Below, piece after piece: positions 1 through 6,671 of a stretch of DNA of 17,557 bases. Every line of letters begins with the position of its first letter. The stretch's first letter is position 1. This DNA is from DATEMK01 sp039914625 (GTDB lineage: Bacteria; Bacteroidota; Bacteroidia; AKYH767-A; OLB10), in assembly GCA_039914625.1 (NCBI GenBank), contig JBDSOU010000054.1, positions 1-17,557 of the forward strand, in the 5' to 3' direction. The position numbers were made by a program, and so were the translations under genes. The notes below the pieces were generated by a model that saw only the letters and a program-made list of their open reading frames with translations, did not search any database and was not told where the DNA came from.

Positions 1-1
1 T

Positions 2-301
2 GCATTGTCTGAAACTGAAAAATTCTCAATCGAGTACCCCGGAGATGTGAATACCAAATATTACCGCGGCTATATTTATTACGTGATGCAGAACAACGAT
101 CAGGCTGTAGCCGAAATGGACTGGATCATAGCTAATCATAATAAAGTTTTTTATGACGATGGTAAATGGTATAAAGCCTTACTATTAAACAGAGCACAAA
201 AAACCAGTGATGCTAAAATGATTTTGAATGAGCTTGCAGCATCCAACACTCCTTACTCAATAAAGGCAAAACAACTGTTGGAACTGATGGGGGAGAAGTA
301 G
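2..301 (+). CDS. C-terminal part of a TPR-like protein (5' truncated)
   Basis: The frame is open to the left edge of the window. The first possible start is a TTG at position 5, with no ribosome site before it, so the gene almost certainly begins outside. About 100 codons are visible, ending in TAG. The visible part is helical, with TPR-like spacing: a YYRGYIYYVMQNNDQAVAEM helix pair, then WYKALLLNRAQKTSDAKMIL, and then a last helix ending QLLELMGEK. This resembles the C-terminal tetratricopeptide region of Bacteroidota proteins, which usually scaffold protein-protein contacts. No catalytic motif is visible and the function cannot be given. It converges on the Kelch-repeat gene across a 76-bp gap that holds ACGAAT-type repeats. 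Confidence 0.7.
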   Translation, partial: ALSETEKFSIEYPGDVNTKYYRGYIYYVMQNNDQAVAEMDWIIANHNKVFYDDGKWYKALLLNRAQKTSDAKMILNELAASNTPYSIKAKQLLELMGEK

Positions 302-306
302 AACTT

Positions 307-363
307 GTACGAATAACGAAATACGCATTTACGAATAAGACAGAACGGTGAGAATAACGAATA
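307..363. repeat. Degenerate ACGAAT short-period repeat, copy 1
   Basis: The gap between the TPR-like gene and the Kelch gene contains repeated ACGAAT/ACGAAA words separated by a few A/T-rich bases. It starts with GTACGAATAACGAA (307-320) and has TTTACGAATAA at 328-338. The same two words occur in the same order in front of ffh (6310 and 6334). This is a low-complexity intergenic repeat of unknown role. Confidence 0.6.
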
Positions 364-377
364 ACAGAAAATAATTC

Positions 378-1616
378 TTATTCTTTCAGGAACTTTTTCA
401 CTGCTTTTTCTTTTCCGTCACTGAGCGTGACAAAATAAATACCTTTTGAAAAATTGCGTACATCAATTTTAATCTGATGATTTTTATCTGACATTTGATA
501 GTGTTGTGAATAAATTTTGTTTCCACAAACATCCACTACAACCAATTCAACTTTTCTATTTATTGCTGATTGCCAGTTGATGATTGCATACTGGGAAGCA
601 GGATTGGGAGCAATTGTAAAATCGTAACGCCTGAATGCTAAATCCTCAATTCCAACCGCAGTATCAGGCGTGTATTCCCACAGATCACTGAAATATAAAA
701 GTCCCCCGGTACCACCCAAGCCAATGTATCCGCGGTTGTTGATTGAAAAATAAACTGCCTGGTCACGCGGAGATCCCGTAAAATTGGCTTTTTGATTCCA
801 CGAGTTATTAATGGGGTCATATTGCCAGAACTCGTTGAGCAATGTGGTTCCCATTCCATAATAACCGTAGTCGCCAATGGAGAATGACGGAGCAAAACAA
901 GTTGCAGCACCGTTAGTGTTTGCTTTTGCCGTCCATGAATCAGAACCTTCATCATATTCATATAAATCTGAAAGAAGATTGCTCGAGGGATCATATCCCA
1001 ATCCGACATATCCTTTATTATTAATTGAAAAACTGGTGGCACCCATTCTTGCAATACCCGGTAAATTACTTTTTGAGGCCCATGTATCAGTAAGCGGATC
1101 GTATTGCCACAAATCGTTAAAGTAAACCGGGCCGTTAGCGGCACCTGCGCACACATAACCTTTATTGCCGATGGTAAAGCTTACAGGATAATAGCGTGGA
1201 CTGCCTCCGAAATCATTCTTTTGTGTCCACATATTTGTACCGGGATCATATTCCCAAAAATCTTGCAGGTCGCCACTTCCGCTCAATCCTAATCCGGCAT
1301 ATCCTTTACCCGATAGCGTAAAGCCTGTGGGAAAGCTTCTTTCAATTCCTCCAAAATCTGCTTTCTGTGTCCATGCATTTGTGGAAGGGTCATATTCCCA
1401 AAAATATTTTTTATAAATACCACTGTTCCATCCGCATCCGAAATATCCTTTGATGCCAATAGAAAAAGAAAATGGTCCGCTTACTTTTAGTCCCGGAAAA
1501 CTGGCTTTCTGAGTCCAGGAATCCGCATTGCAGAATGATAAGGAAAGAGAAAAGGAAAATGTGAAAACGAGAAAGTGAGAAAGGGAAAAAGGGCGGCTGA
1601 CAATTATTTTCTTCAT
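378..1616 (-). CDS. Secreted Kelch-repeat protein with T9SS sorting domain
   Basis: A 412-residue exported protein. Residues 1 to about 31 form a signal peptide: KK, then a long F/S/L stretch, then FCNA before DSW. Six Kelch-type repeats of about 48 residues follow (about 33-325). Each has the pattern WTQKxxFGG...F(S/T)I..KGY.G.G...DFWEYDPxTNxW, which predicts a six-bladed beta-propeller. From about residue 338 (APNPASQYAIINWQ) to the end lies a type A T9SS C-terminal domain: NPAS opening, FSKGIYFVTL, and a Lys-rich end. It should therefore be exported by Sec, carried across the outer membrane by T9SS, and attached to the surface or released. The ligand is unknown. ATG at 1616 is the first start that keeps the signal peptide. 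The coding DNA for that peptide is an unusual one-sided purine/pyrimidine tract (about 1540-1594). Confidence 0.85.
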   Translation of the reverse strand: MKKIIVSRPFSLSHFLVFTFSFSLSLSFCNADSWTQKASFPGLKVSGPFSFSIGIKGYFGCGWNSGIYKKYFWEYDPSTNAWTQKADFGGIERSFPTGFTLSGKGYAGLGLSGSGDLQDFWEYDPGTNMWTQKNDFGGSPRYYPVSFTIGNKGYVCAGAANGPVYFNDLWQYDPLTDTWASKSNLPGIARMGATSFSINNKGYVGLGYDPSSNLLSDLYEYDEGSDSWTAKANTNGAATCFAPSFSIGDYGYYGMGTTLLNEFWQYDPINNSWNQKANFTGSPRDQAVYFSINNRGYIGLGGTGGLLYFSDLWEYTPDTAVGIEDLAFRRYDFTIAPNPASQYAIINWQSAINRKVELVVVDVCGNKIYSQHYQMSDKNHQIKIDVRNFSKGIYFVTLSDGKEKAVKKFLKE

Positions 1617-1629
1617 AGCAAAGGATTAT

Positions 1630-1637
1630 CAAAGATA
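1630..1637 (-). promoter_or_regulatory. Bacteroidota -7 promoter box TATCTTTG for the Kelch gene
   Basis: On the minus strand TATCTTTG matches the phylum consensus TAnnTTTG exactly and ends 13 bp before the Kelch ATG. This would give a very short leader. No good -33 TTTG is seen at the usual distance, so the call rests on the -7 box and its position. Confidence 0.4.
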
Positions 1638-1749
1638 CAATTATATTGTTTCAGGCTGTTTTTCACAGCTTCTTTTAAATGATTCATGACTTTACCAAAC
1701 AGTTATTAAATCGGGATAAACAAGGTCAGGCATTTTGAAAGTAGAAATA

Positions 1750-1959
1750 TCAGAAAGGTCGGTTTGTAACAATAAATTCTTTGTCTGATGGATCAAGAGA
1801 ATCCTCACAAATCCATTCTTTGTATTTGTATTGATGCTCATCACATCTTTTGCATTTCCTGATCCTTGAATATAAAAATTTCCCTCCGTTCAATTTAATG
1901 TTATGCTTACAATCTCTGTAAACCCAACTGTGACCAATGACCTTGCAAAGGACTGACAT
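1750..1959 (-). CDS. Small zinc-ribbon-like protein
   Basis: A 69-residue protein with a clustered metal-ligand pattern: C5, H10, C17 and H19 in the N-terminal half, then C36-x2-C39, H42 and C51. The opening LCKVIGHSWVY followed by RKCKRCDEHQYKYKEW resembles the small DUF1660-type family (CK-hGHxW...C-x-R-C). This is recognised by eye only. A structural zinc site formed by C5/H10 with C36/C39 is likely. The function is unknown. It has no signal peptide or membrane segment, so it is cytoplasmic. It stands alone between the Kelch gene and the divergent transporter and has its own -7 box. The Cys/His pattern and the promoter argue that it is a real gene despite its size. Confidence 0.6.
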   Translation of the reverse strand: MSVLCKVIGHSWVYRDCKHNIKLNGGKFLYSRIRKCKRCDEHQYKYKEWICEDSLDPSDKEFIVTNRPF

Positions 1960-1987
1960 GGGGAGGTGGTTAGAATTAAGTAAAATA

Positions 1988-1995
1988 CAAATATA
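1988..1995 (-). promoter_or_regulatory. -7 promoter box TATATTTG for the zinc-ribbon gene
   Basis: TATATTTG on the minus strand fits TAnnTTTG exactly and lies 28 bp before the ATG at 1959, giving a leader of roughly 20-25 nt. The region is very AT-rich, so chance matches are possible, and no clear -33 element was found. Confidence 0.4.
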
Positions 1996-2076
1996 AAAAA
2001 AATTATAACTGCCATTTCATTCAGATCGCTTTTTATCTGAATTTGTATGGATTAATATTTCATTAATAAAATATTC

Positions 2077-2084
2077 TACATTTG
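2077..2084 (+). promoter_or_regulatory. -7 promoter box TACATTTG for the OPT transporter gene
   Basis: TACATTTG matches TAnnTTTG exactly, 22 bp before the ATG at 2107. A TTTC at 2058-2061 is a poor, closely spaced candidate for the -33 element. Confidence 0.5.
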
Positions 2085-2106
2085 ACATCTTCAAAAACTA
2101 CTATTT

Positions 2107-4176
2107 ATGGAAGAAACTAAAAAAGAGTTTAAGCCGTATATTTCAGCAACTGATAACGTAGCTGAGTTTACTGTAAAATCCATTTTATTCGGATCACTAT
2201 TCGGTATAATTTTTGGCGCGTCCACTGTGTATCTTGCACTGAAAGCCGGTCTTACCGTTTCGGCATCCATCCCCATTGCAGTGCTTGCGATTTCGCTCGG
2301 TAGGAAATTTCTAAAGACAACCATTCTTGAAAATAATATTATTCAGACCACCGGTTCAGCCGGTGAATCCATTGCAGCAGGAGTGGTGTTTACACTGCCG
2401 GGTTTTCTTTTTCTTACTCCGGGCGAAAACGGCATCAGCACAGGAGCGGGATTTTTTAATTACTGGACCATTCTTACACTTGCGATTTTTGGCGGCATGC
2501 TCGGCACGCTGATGATGATTCCGCTGCGCAGATCGTTAATTGTAAAAGAACATGGAACATTACCTTACCCTGAAGGCACCGCATGCGCATCCGTATTGAT
2601 TGCTGGCGAAAAGGGCGGTGACTTTGCGAAGACTGCTTACCAGGGTTTAGGTTTCGCAATTCTCTATGCAATGTGTCAAAGAGTGTTTCACATCATTGCC
2701 GAAACTCCGGCATTTGTCACACGTCAGACAAATAAAATTTTTCCGTCTGCAACGGTGAATGGTGAAATCACTCCGGAATACTTGGGAGTAGGATACATTA
2801 TCGGGCCAAAAATTTCAGGTGTGCTTGTAGCAGGAGGTGTTATTGCCTGGCTTGCTGTGATTCCATTACTTGCCACGCTTGTTCCGCCTGAAACAATTGC
2901 ACTGCAATTGATAAAATTAGGTTACCTGAAAGACCTGGTGACTACAGGAGGACCGGGAACGTGGGATCCTGCCACACATACATTCGCCAATACTGCCGTT
3001 GCAATTTACCGGGCATATATCAGGCAGATAGGAGCAGGTGCAGTAACAGCCGGAGGGTTTATCATGCTCATTAAAACAATGCCTACCATTATTTCGTCAT
3101 TCCGGGAAAGCATTTCGTCCATGAAGGAAAAAGGAACAAAAGCAATTTCAAGAACTGAAAATGATCTGTCATTTAAAACGGTTGTTATCGGCAGCATTGC
3201 GTTGATTGTACTCATGGCATGTCTTCCGCAAGTCCCCGGTGATACTCTTATTGGTAAACTAATCCTGGGATTACTTGTTATTATTTTCGGATTTTTCTTT
3301 GTGACCGTTTCATCACGCATTGTCGGAATAATCGGGTCCAGTAATAATCCTATTTCAGGAATGACGATTGCCACCATTATGGCAACATCGCTTTTTTTTA
3401 TCGGAGTGGGATGGACCGGAAAATTATATGAGCCTATGGTTTTGGTAGTAGGAGGAATGATCTGTATAGCCGCTGCTAATGCCGGAGCCACCTCGCAGGA
3501 TTTGAAAACAGGATATATAGTAGGGGCCACACCAAAGTACCAGCAGCTTTCTTTATTTATCGGGGCAATTGTTTCTTCTATAGTAATCGGGATAACGGTT
3601 AAGCTATTAGATAGTCCGACACCCGACATGATTTCACAGGGAATTACACATGCTATCGGAAGCGATAAATATCCGGCACCGCAGGGAACGTTAATGGCAA
3701 CACTTATTCGGGGATTACTCTCTTTTAACCTGGATTGGCAATTTGTTCTTGCCGGAGTTTTTATTGCAATCACTATGGAGCTTTGCGGAATCAAAGCATT
3801 GTCATTTGCCGTTGGAATGTATTTGCCGCTGAGTACAACGCTTCCCATTTTCTGCGGTGGCGCTGTAAAGGGATTGGTTGACTGGAGAGCGAACAGGAAA
3901 AAAATTGTTACCGAAGATAGCGAGCTTGGAAAAGGAAGTTTGTTTGCAACAGGACTGGTTGCCGGTGGCGCACTGGCAGGTGTTATTGTCGCTATGCTTT
4001 CTGTAAATGACAATGTGAACGCTGTTATTCAAACCTGGAGTATGGAACATGGAATTTCTGCGGCCCTTGGTGAAGGGGGATACCAGGTGCTGGGCGCATT
4101 AATATTTGGATTCATGGGCTTAGTACTTTACCGTGTGGCTACGAAAAAGTATTCGGATCAAAAGAATAATAGTTAA
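2107..4176 (+). CDS. OPT-family oligopeptide (or metal-chelate) transporter
   Basis: A 689-residue polytopic inner-membrane protein of the OPT superfamily, which imports small peptides or metal-siderophore complexes using the proton gradient. The diagnostic family motifs are present: NNIIQTTGSAGESIAAG at about 76-92, and PYPEGTACASVLIAGEKGG at about 153-171. Many hydrophobic segments are evident from about residue 25 to 670, for example FGSLFGIIFGASTVYLALKA near the start. The length is typical of bacterial OPT members. The N-terminus is short and cytoplasmic. The start is the only Met near the -7 box. The substrate cannot be read from sequence, and no peptidase or siderophore gene flanks it. 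The periplasmic thioredoxin-like gene follows 130 bp downstream on the same strand and may be independent. Confidence 0.93.
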   Translation: MEETKKEFKPYISATDNVAEFTVKSILFGSLFGIIFGASTVYLALKAGLTVSASIPIAVLAISLGRKFLKTTILENNIIQTTGSAGESIAAGVVFTLPGFLFLTPGENGISTGAGFFNYWTILTLAIFGGMLGTLMMIPLRRSLIVKEHGTLPYPEGTACASVLIAGEKGGDFAKTAYQGLGFAILYAMCQRVFHIIAETPAFVTRQTNKIFPSATVNGEITPEYLGVGYIIGPKISGVLVAGGVIAWLAVIPLLATLVPPETIALQLIKLGYLKDLVTTGGPGTWDPATHTFANTAVAIYRAYIRQIGAGAVTAGGFIMLIKTMPTIISSFRESISSMKEKGTKAISRTENDLSFKTVVIGSIALIVLMACLPQVPGDTLIGKLILGLLVIIFGFFFVTVSSRIVGIIGSSNNPISGMTIATIMATSLFFIGVGWTGKLYEPMVLVVGGMICIAAANAGATSQDLKTGYIVGATPKYQQLSLFIGAIVSSIVIGITVKLLDSPTPDMISQGITHAIGSDKYPAPQGTLMATLIRGLLSFNLDWQFVLAGVFIAITMELCGIKALSFAVGMYLPLSTTLPIFCGGAVKGLVDWRANRKKIVTEDSELGKGSLFATGLVAGGALAGVIVAMLSVNDNVNAVIQTWSMEHGISAALGEGGYQVLGALIFGFMGLVLYRVATKKYSDQKNNS

Positions 4177-4306
4177 CAGTAACCGGTAACATCACCACTT
4201 CATGGCTTCATCATTTCAAAATTTCCGGACATGCGTTAATTTAGATAAATAATTCTCACCACAATTCATACAACTTTTTTTTCGCTGATAGAAAAAAACA
4301 ATTGAA

Positions 4307-4846
4307 ATGAAAAAAACGATAGTAAAAATCACGTTACTTTTATTTCTTTCGGTAATTGCATTCAATTACTGCTTTGCACAGGAAGCAAATCAAAAAATTA
4401 AATGGATGAGCTTTGAAGAGGCTGTAAAGAAAAATGAAAAGGATCAGAAAAAAATATTTATTGATGTATATACTCATTGGTGCGGATGGTGCAAACGAAT
4501 GGATTCAGGAACCTTTATGGTAGATTCAATTGCAAATTATATGAACGAAAAATTTTATGCGGTCAAATTAGATGCTGAAACAAAAGATTCCATTCATTTT
4601 AAAGATAAAGTTTTTGGCTTTCGGCCTGATTTTAAATCGAATGAATTTGCTGTCAGCTTATTGAACGGTCAAATGAGCTATCCTACATTTGTTTTTCTTG
4701 ACGAAAATGTTAATATGCTTTCTCCGTTGCCCGGTTATCAGACTTCTGAACAATTATTTCCTGTAATGAAATTTTACGGAGAAAATATTTACAAGACCAA
4801 AACATGGGATCAATTTACTACCGGTTCAATTGAAGGAGCAAAGTAA
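4307..4846 (+). CDS. Periplasmic thioredoxin-like disulfide protein
   Basis: A 179-residue exported thioredoxin-fold protein. Residues 1 to about 25 are a signal peptide (KKTIVK, hydrophobic core, ending CFAQ). The redox site is WCGWCK with C59 and C62, inside the strand-helix FIDVYTHWCGWCKRM. SYPTFVFLDE carries the cis-proline (P126) expected opposite the site. An insertion of about 25 residues (about 92-117) lies between the second strand and the cis-Pro region, as in the Thioredoxin_7/DUF255-like group. The likely role is thiol-disulfide exchange or reduction of partners in the periplasm. The partner is unknown. ATG at 4307 gives the complete signal peptide. The gene converges on ffh over a gap that contains a perfect hairpin. 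Confidence 0.85.
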   Translation: MKKTIVKITLLLFLSVIAFNYCFAQEANQKIKWMSFEEAVKKNEKDQKKIFIDVYTHWCGWCKRMDSGTFMVDSIANYMNEKFYAVKLDAETKDSIHFKDKVFGFRPDFKSNEFAVSLLNGQMSYPTFVFLDENVNMLSPLPGYQTSEQLFPVMKFYGENIYKTKTWDQFTTGSIEGAK

Positions 4847-4921
4847 AAAAAGTTTTTTGCTAATGACCTATTGATTCTTGCAATAATTATTTTAATCGCA
4901 ACTATTTTTAATTGCACTAAA

Positions 4922-4950
4922 TTTCTTCTGATCAGGTAATTCAGAAGAAA
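4922..4950. terminator. Perfect 10-bp hairpin between convergent genes, probable terminator
   Basis: TTTCTTCTGA (4922-4931) and TCAGAAGAAA (4941-4950) are exact reverse complements around a 9-nt loop. The element lies 75 bp after the thioredoxin-like gene and 26 bp after the ffh stop codon. The stem is AT-rich and lacks a clean U-tract on either side, so it is either a weak bidirectional terminator or an mRNA 3'-end stabiliser. Confidence 0.5.
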
Positions 4951-4976
4951 AGTCTTATACCCGGCAATTTCAAACT

Positions 4977-6305
4977 TCAGCGTTTAAAAGGCATATTCCT
5001 CATCATATTTTTAGCATTGCTTCCCGAAAACATTTTCATCATCTTGCGCATGTGCTCAAACTTTTTTATCAGGTCGTTTACTTCCTGGATATTCGTGCCG
5101 CTGCCGGATGCAATTCTTTTTTTTCTGTTTCCGTTTAATACAGAGGGATCAATCCGTTCCTTTCGAGTCATAGCCTGAATGATGGCTTCAATATTTTTAA
5201 ATGATGCATTGTCCACATCAATATCTTTCATTGCTTTTCCAACTCCGGGAATCATTCCGACCAGGTCTTTGATGTTTCCCATTTTTTTTATCTGCTGTAA
5301 TTGCGAAAGAAAATCATTGAAGTCAAATTTATTTCTTGCAATTTTCTTTTGCAGCTCGGCAGCTTCTTTTTCATCAAATTGCTCTTGTGCTTTTTCAACA
5401 AGAGTAACAATATCACCCATTCCAAGAATACGGTCCGCCATTCGTTCGGGATGAAATACATCAATGGCATCGAGCTTTTCACCCGTTCCTACAAATTTGA
5501 TCGGCTTGTCAACAACTGATTTAATAGAGATGGCAGCGCCACCACGTGTGTCACCGTCTAACTTGGTGAGCACCACTCCGTCAAAATTCAAACGGTCGTT
5601 AAATGCTTTTGCAGTATTTACGGCATCCTGCCCGGTCATGGCGTCCACAACAAATAAAATTTCAGAAGGATTGATTGCATTTTTTATAGCTGCAATTTCA
5701 TCCATCATCATTTCATCAATCGCAAGTCGTCCGGCCGTATCAATGATAACCACATTTTTATCCTGTTGCTTTGCAAGTGCAATCGCATTCTTTGCAATCT
5801 GAACAGGATTTTTATTTTCAGGTTCACTGTAAACTTCCACTTCAATCTGGGTACCGAGAACTTTCAATTGCTCAATAGCGGCAGGACGATAAACATCACA
5901 GGCAACAAGCAATACATTTTTACCTTTTTTATTTTTCAGATAATTGGCAAGCTTTCCTGACAGCGTGGTTTTTCCTGAACCCTGCAATCCCGACATCAGG
6001 ATAATTGCAGGAGTTCCTTTTAAATTAATGTCAGTCATGGAACCACCCATTAATTGGGCGAGTTCATCATGAACAATTTTCACCATCAGCTGAGCCGGTG
6101 AAACAGAAATCAAAACATTCTGCCCGAGTGCTTTTTCTTTTACAGAATCGGTAAAGCTTTTTGCAACCTTGTAATTTACGTCCGCTTCAAGCAAAGCTTT
6201 GCGTACTTCTTTCAATGATTCGGCAACATTGATTTCAGTGATTTTGCCGGTCCCTTTAAGTATCTTAAAGGCGTGGTCAAGTTTGTCGCTTAGATTTTCA
6301 AACAT
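4977..6305 (-). CDS. ffh: Signal recognition particle GTPase Ffh
   Basis: The 442-residue protein subunit of the SRP binds signal sequences of nascent chains together with 4.5S RNA and docks with FtsY at the membrane. Domain order is: N domain (1 to about 95), G domain (about 96-297) and M domain (about 298-442). GTPase motifs are clear: P-loop GLQGSGKTT (106-114), DVYRPAAIEQL (137-147), DTAGR (189-193) and TKLDGD (247-252). The M domain has the RNA-binding stretch NRKKRIASGSGT (393-404) and a Met-rich tail (HMRKMMKMF, MMRNMPF) as signal-peptide groove. The length is normal. Start ATG at 6305 gives the canonical MFENLSDKLD. ACGAAT repeats begin 4 bp upstream of the start codon. No -7 box was found close by; the nearest exact match is near 6496-6503. 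Confidence 0.98.
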   Translation of the reverse strand: MFENLSDKLDHAFKILKGTGKITEINVAESLKEVRKALLEADVNYKVAKSFTDSVKEKALGQNVLISVSPAQLMVKIVHDELAQLMGGSMTDINLKGTPAIILMSGLQGSGKTTLSGKLANYLKNKKGKNVLLVACDVYRPAAIEQLKVLGTQIEVEVYSEPENKNPVQIAKNAIALAKQQDKNVVIIDTAGRLAIDEMMMDEIAAIKNAINPSEILFVVDAMTGQDAVNTAKAFNDRLNFDGVVLTKLDGDTRGGAAISIKSVVDKPIKFVGTGEKLDAIDVFHPERMADRILGMGDIVTLVEKAQEQFDEKEAAELQKKIARNKFDFNDFLSQLQQIKKMGNIKDLVGMIPGVGKAMKDIDVDNASFKNIEAIIQAMTRKERIDPSVLNGNRKKRIASGSGTNIQEVNDLIKKFEHMRKMMKMFSGSNAKNMMRNMPFKR

Positions 6306-6309
6306 ATAG

Positions 6310-6360
6310 GTACGAATAACGAATAATTACGAATTTACGAATAATGAAAGATTGCGAATA
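6310..6360. repeat. Degenerate ACGAAT short-period repeat, copy 2 (ffh leader)
   Basis: Four or more ACGAAT/GCGAAT words follow one another, starting only 4 bp upstream of the ffh ATG (TTCGTA orientation on the ffh mRNA). GTACGAATAACGAA at 6310-6323 and TTTACGAATAA at 6334-6344 are shared with the copy at 307-338. Unknown function. Confidence 0.6.
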
Positions 6361-6671
6361 GGGATTGATCAAAGGTTGTACCAGTGTTGTCATTCAGAAG
6401 GAAACTTTTTATGAGCAGCTCTTATTTTAATTTATTGCACCTTTTAAAAAGGTTACTACCAAATGACAAATGAGGATTAAATTTTTTTGGAGGCGCAAAT
6501 TTAGGTTAATTTTTACATTGTCACTTTACAGTTAGCTTTTAAAAGTGGTTTTAAATGTTAATATTTTTTGTATTTGTTAAGAATATTTACTATCATTGCT
6601 TAAAGTTTTTTTTCTTTAATTATTCGATGCTAAATTTTGAGAATAAAATAATAATTTCTAAATCTAAACAA
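6361..6671. other. AT-rich divergent intergenic region between ffh and the beta-helix gene
   Basis: This stretch holds no convincing gene. A near-palindrome ACCTTTT-A-AAAAGGT lies at 6439-6453, a possible operator-like site. An exact minus-strand -7 match TAAATTTG (CAAATTTA at 6496-6503) could drive ffh with a long leader. Several poly-T runs are present. No exact forward TAnnTTTG was found before the beta-helix gene; TGTATTTG near 6570 is one mismatch away. Confidence 0.4.

Noticed and set aside
307..363. CRISPR array
   Set aside because: The repeated word is only 6-7 bp with no spacers of constant length and no cas genes; the same holds for the 21-bp array, which has no spacers.
3006..4013. 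Long minus-strand open frame (335 codons) inside the OPT transporter gene
   Set aside because: It is antisense to a clear transporter gene and arises from codon bias of the real frame; no family motif.
6555..6671. Upstream extension of the beta-helix protein by 39 codons
   Set aside because: It would place a long F/N/K-rich stretch before a perfectly normal signal peptide that starts at the ATG at 6672.
6306..6671. Small RNA or tRNA gene in the gap upstream of ffh
   Set aside because: No cloverleaf or stable GC-bearing structure could be found by eye; only AT-rich DNA and a short palindrome.
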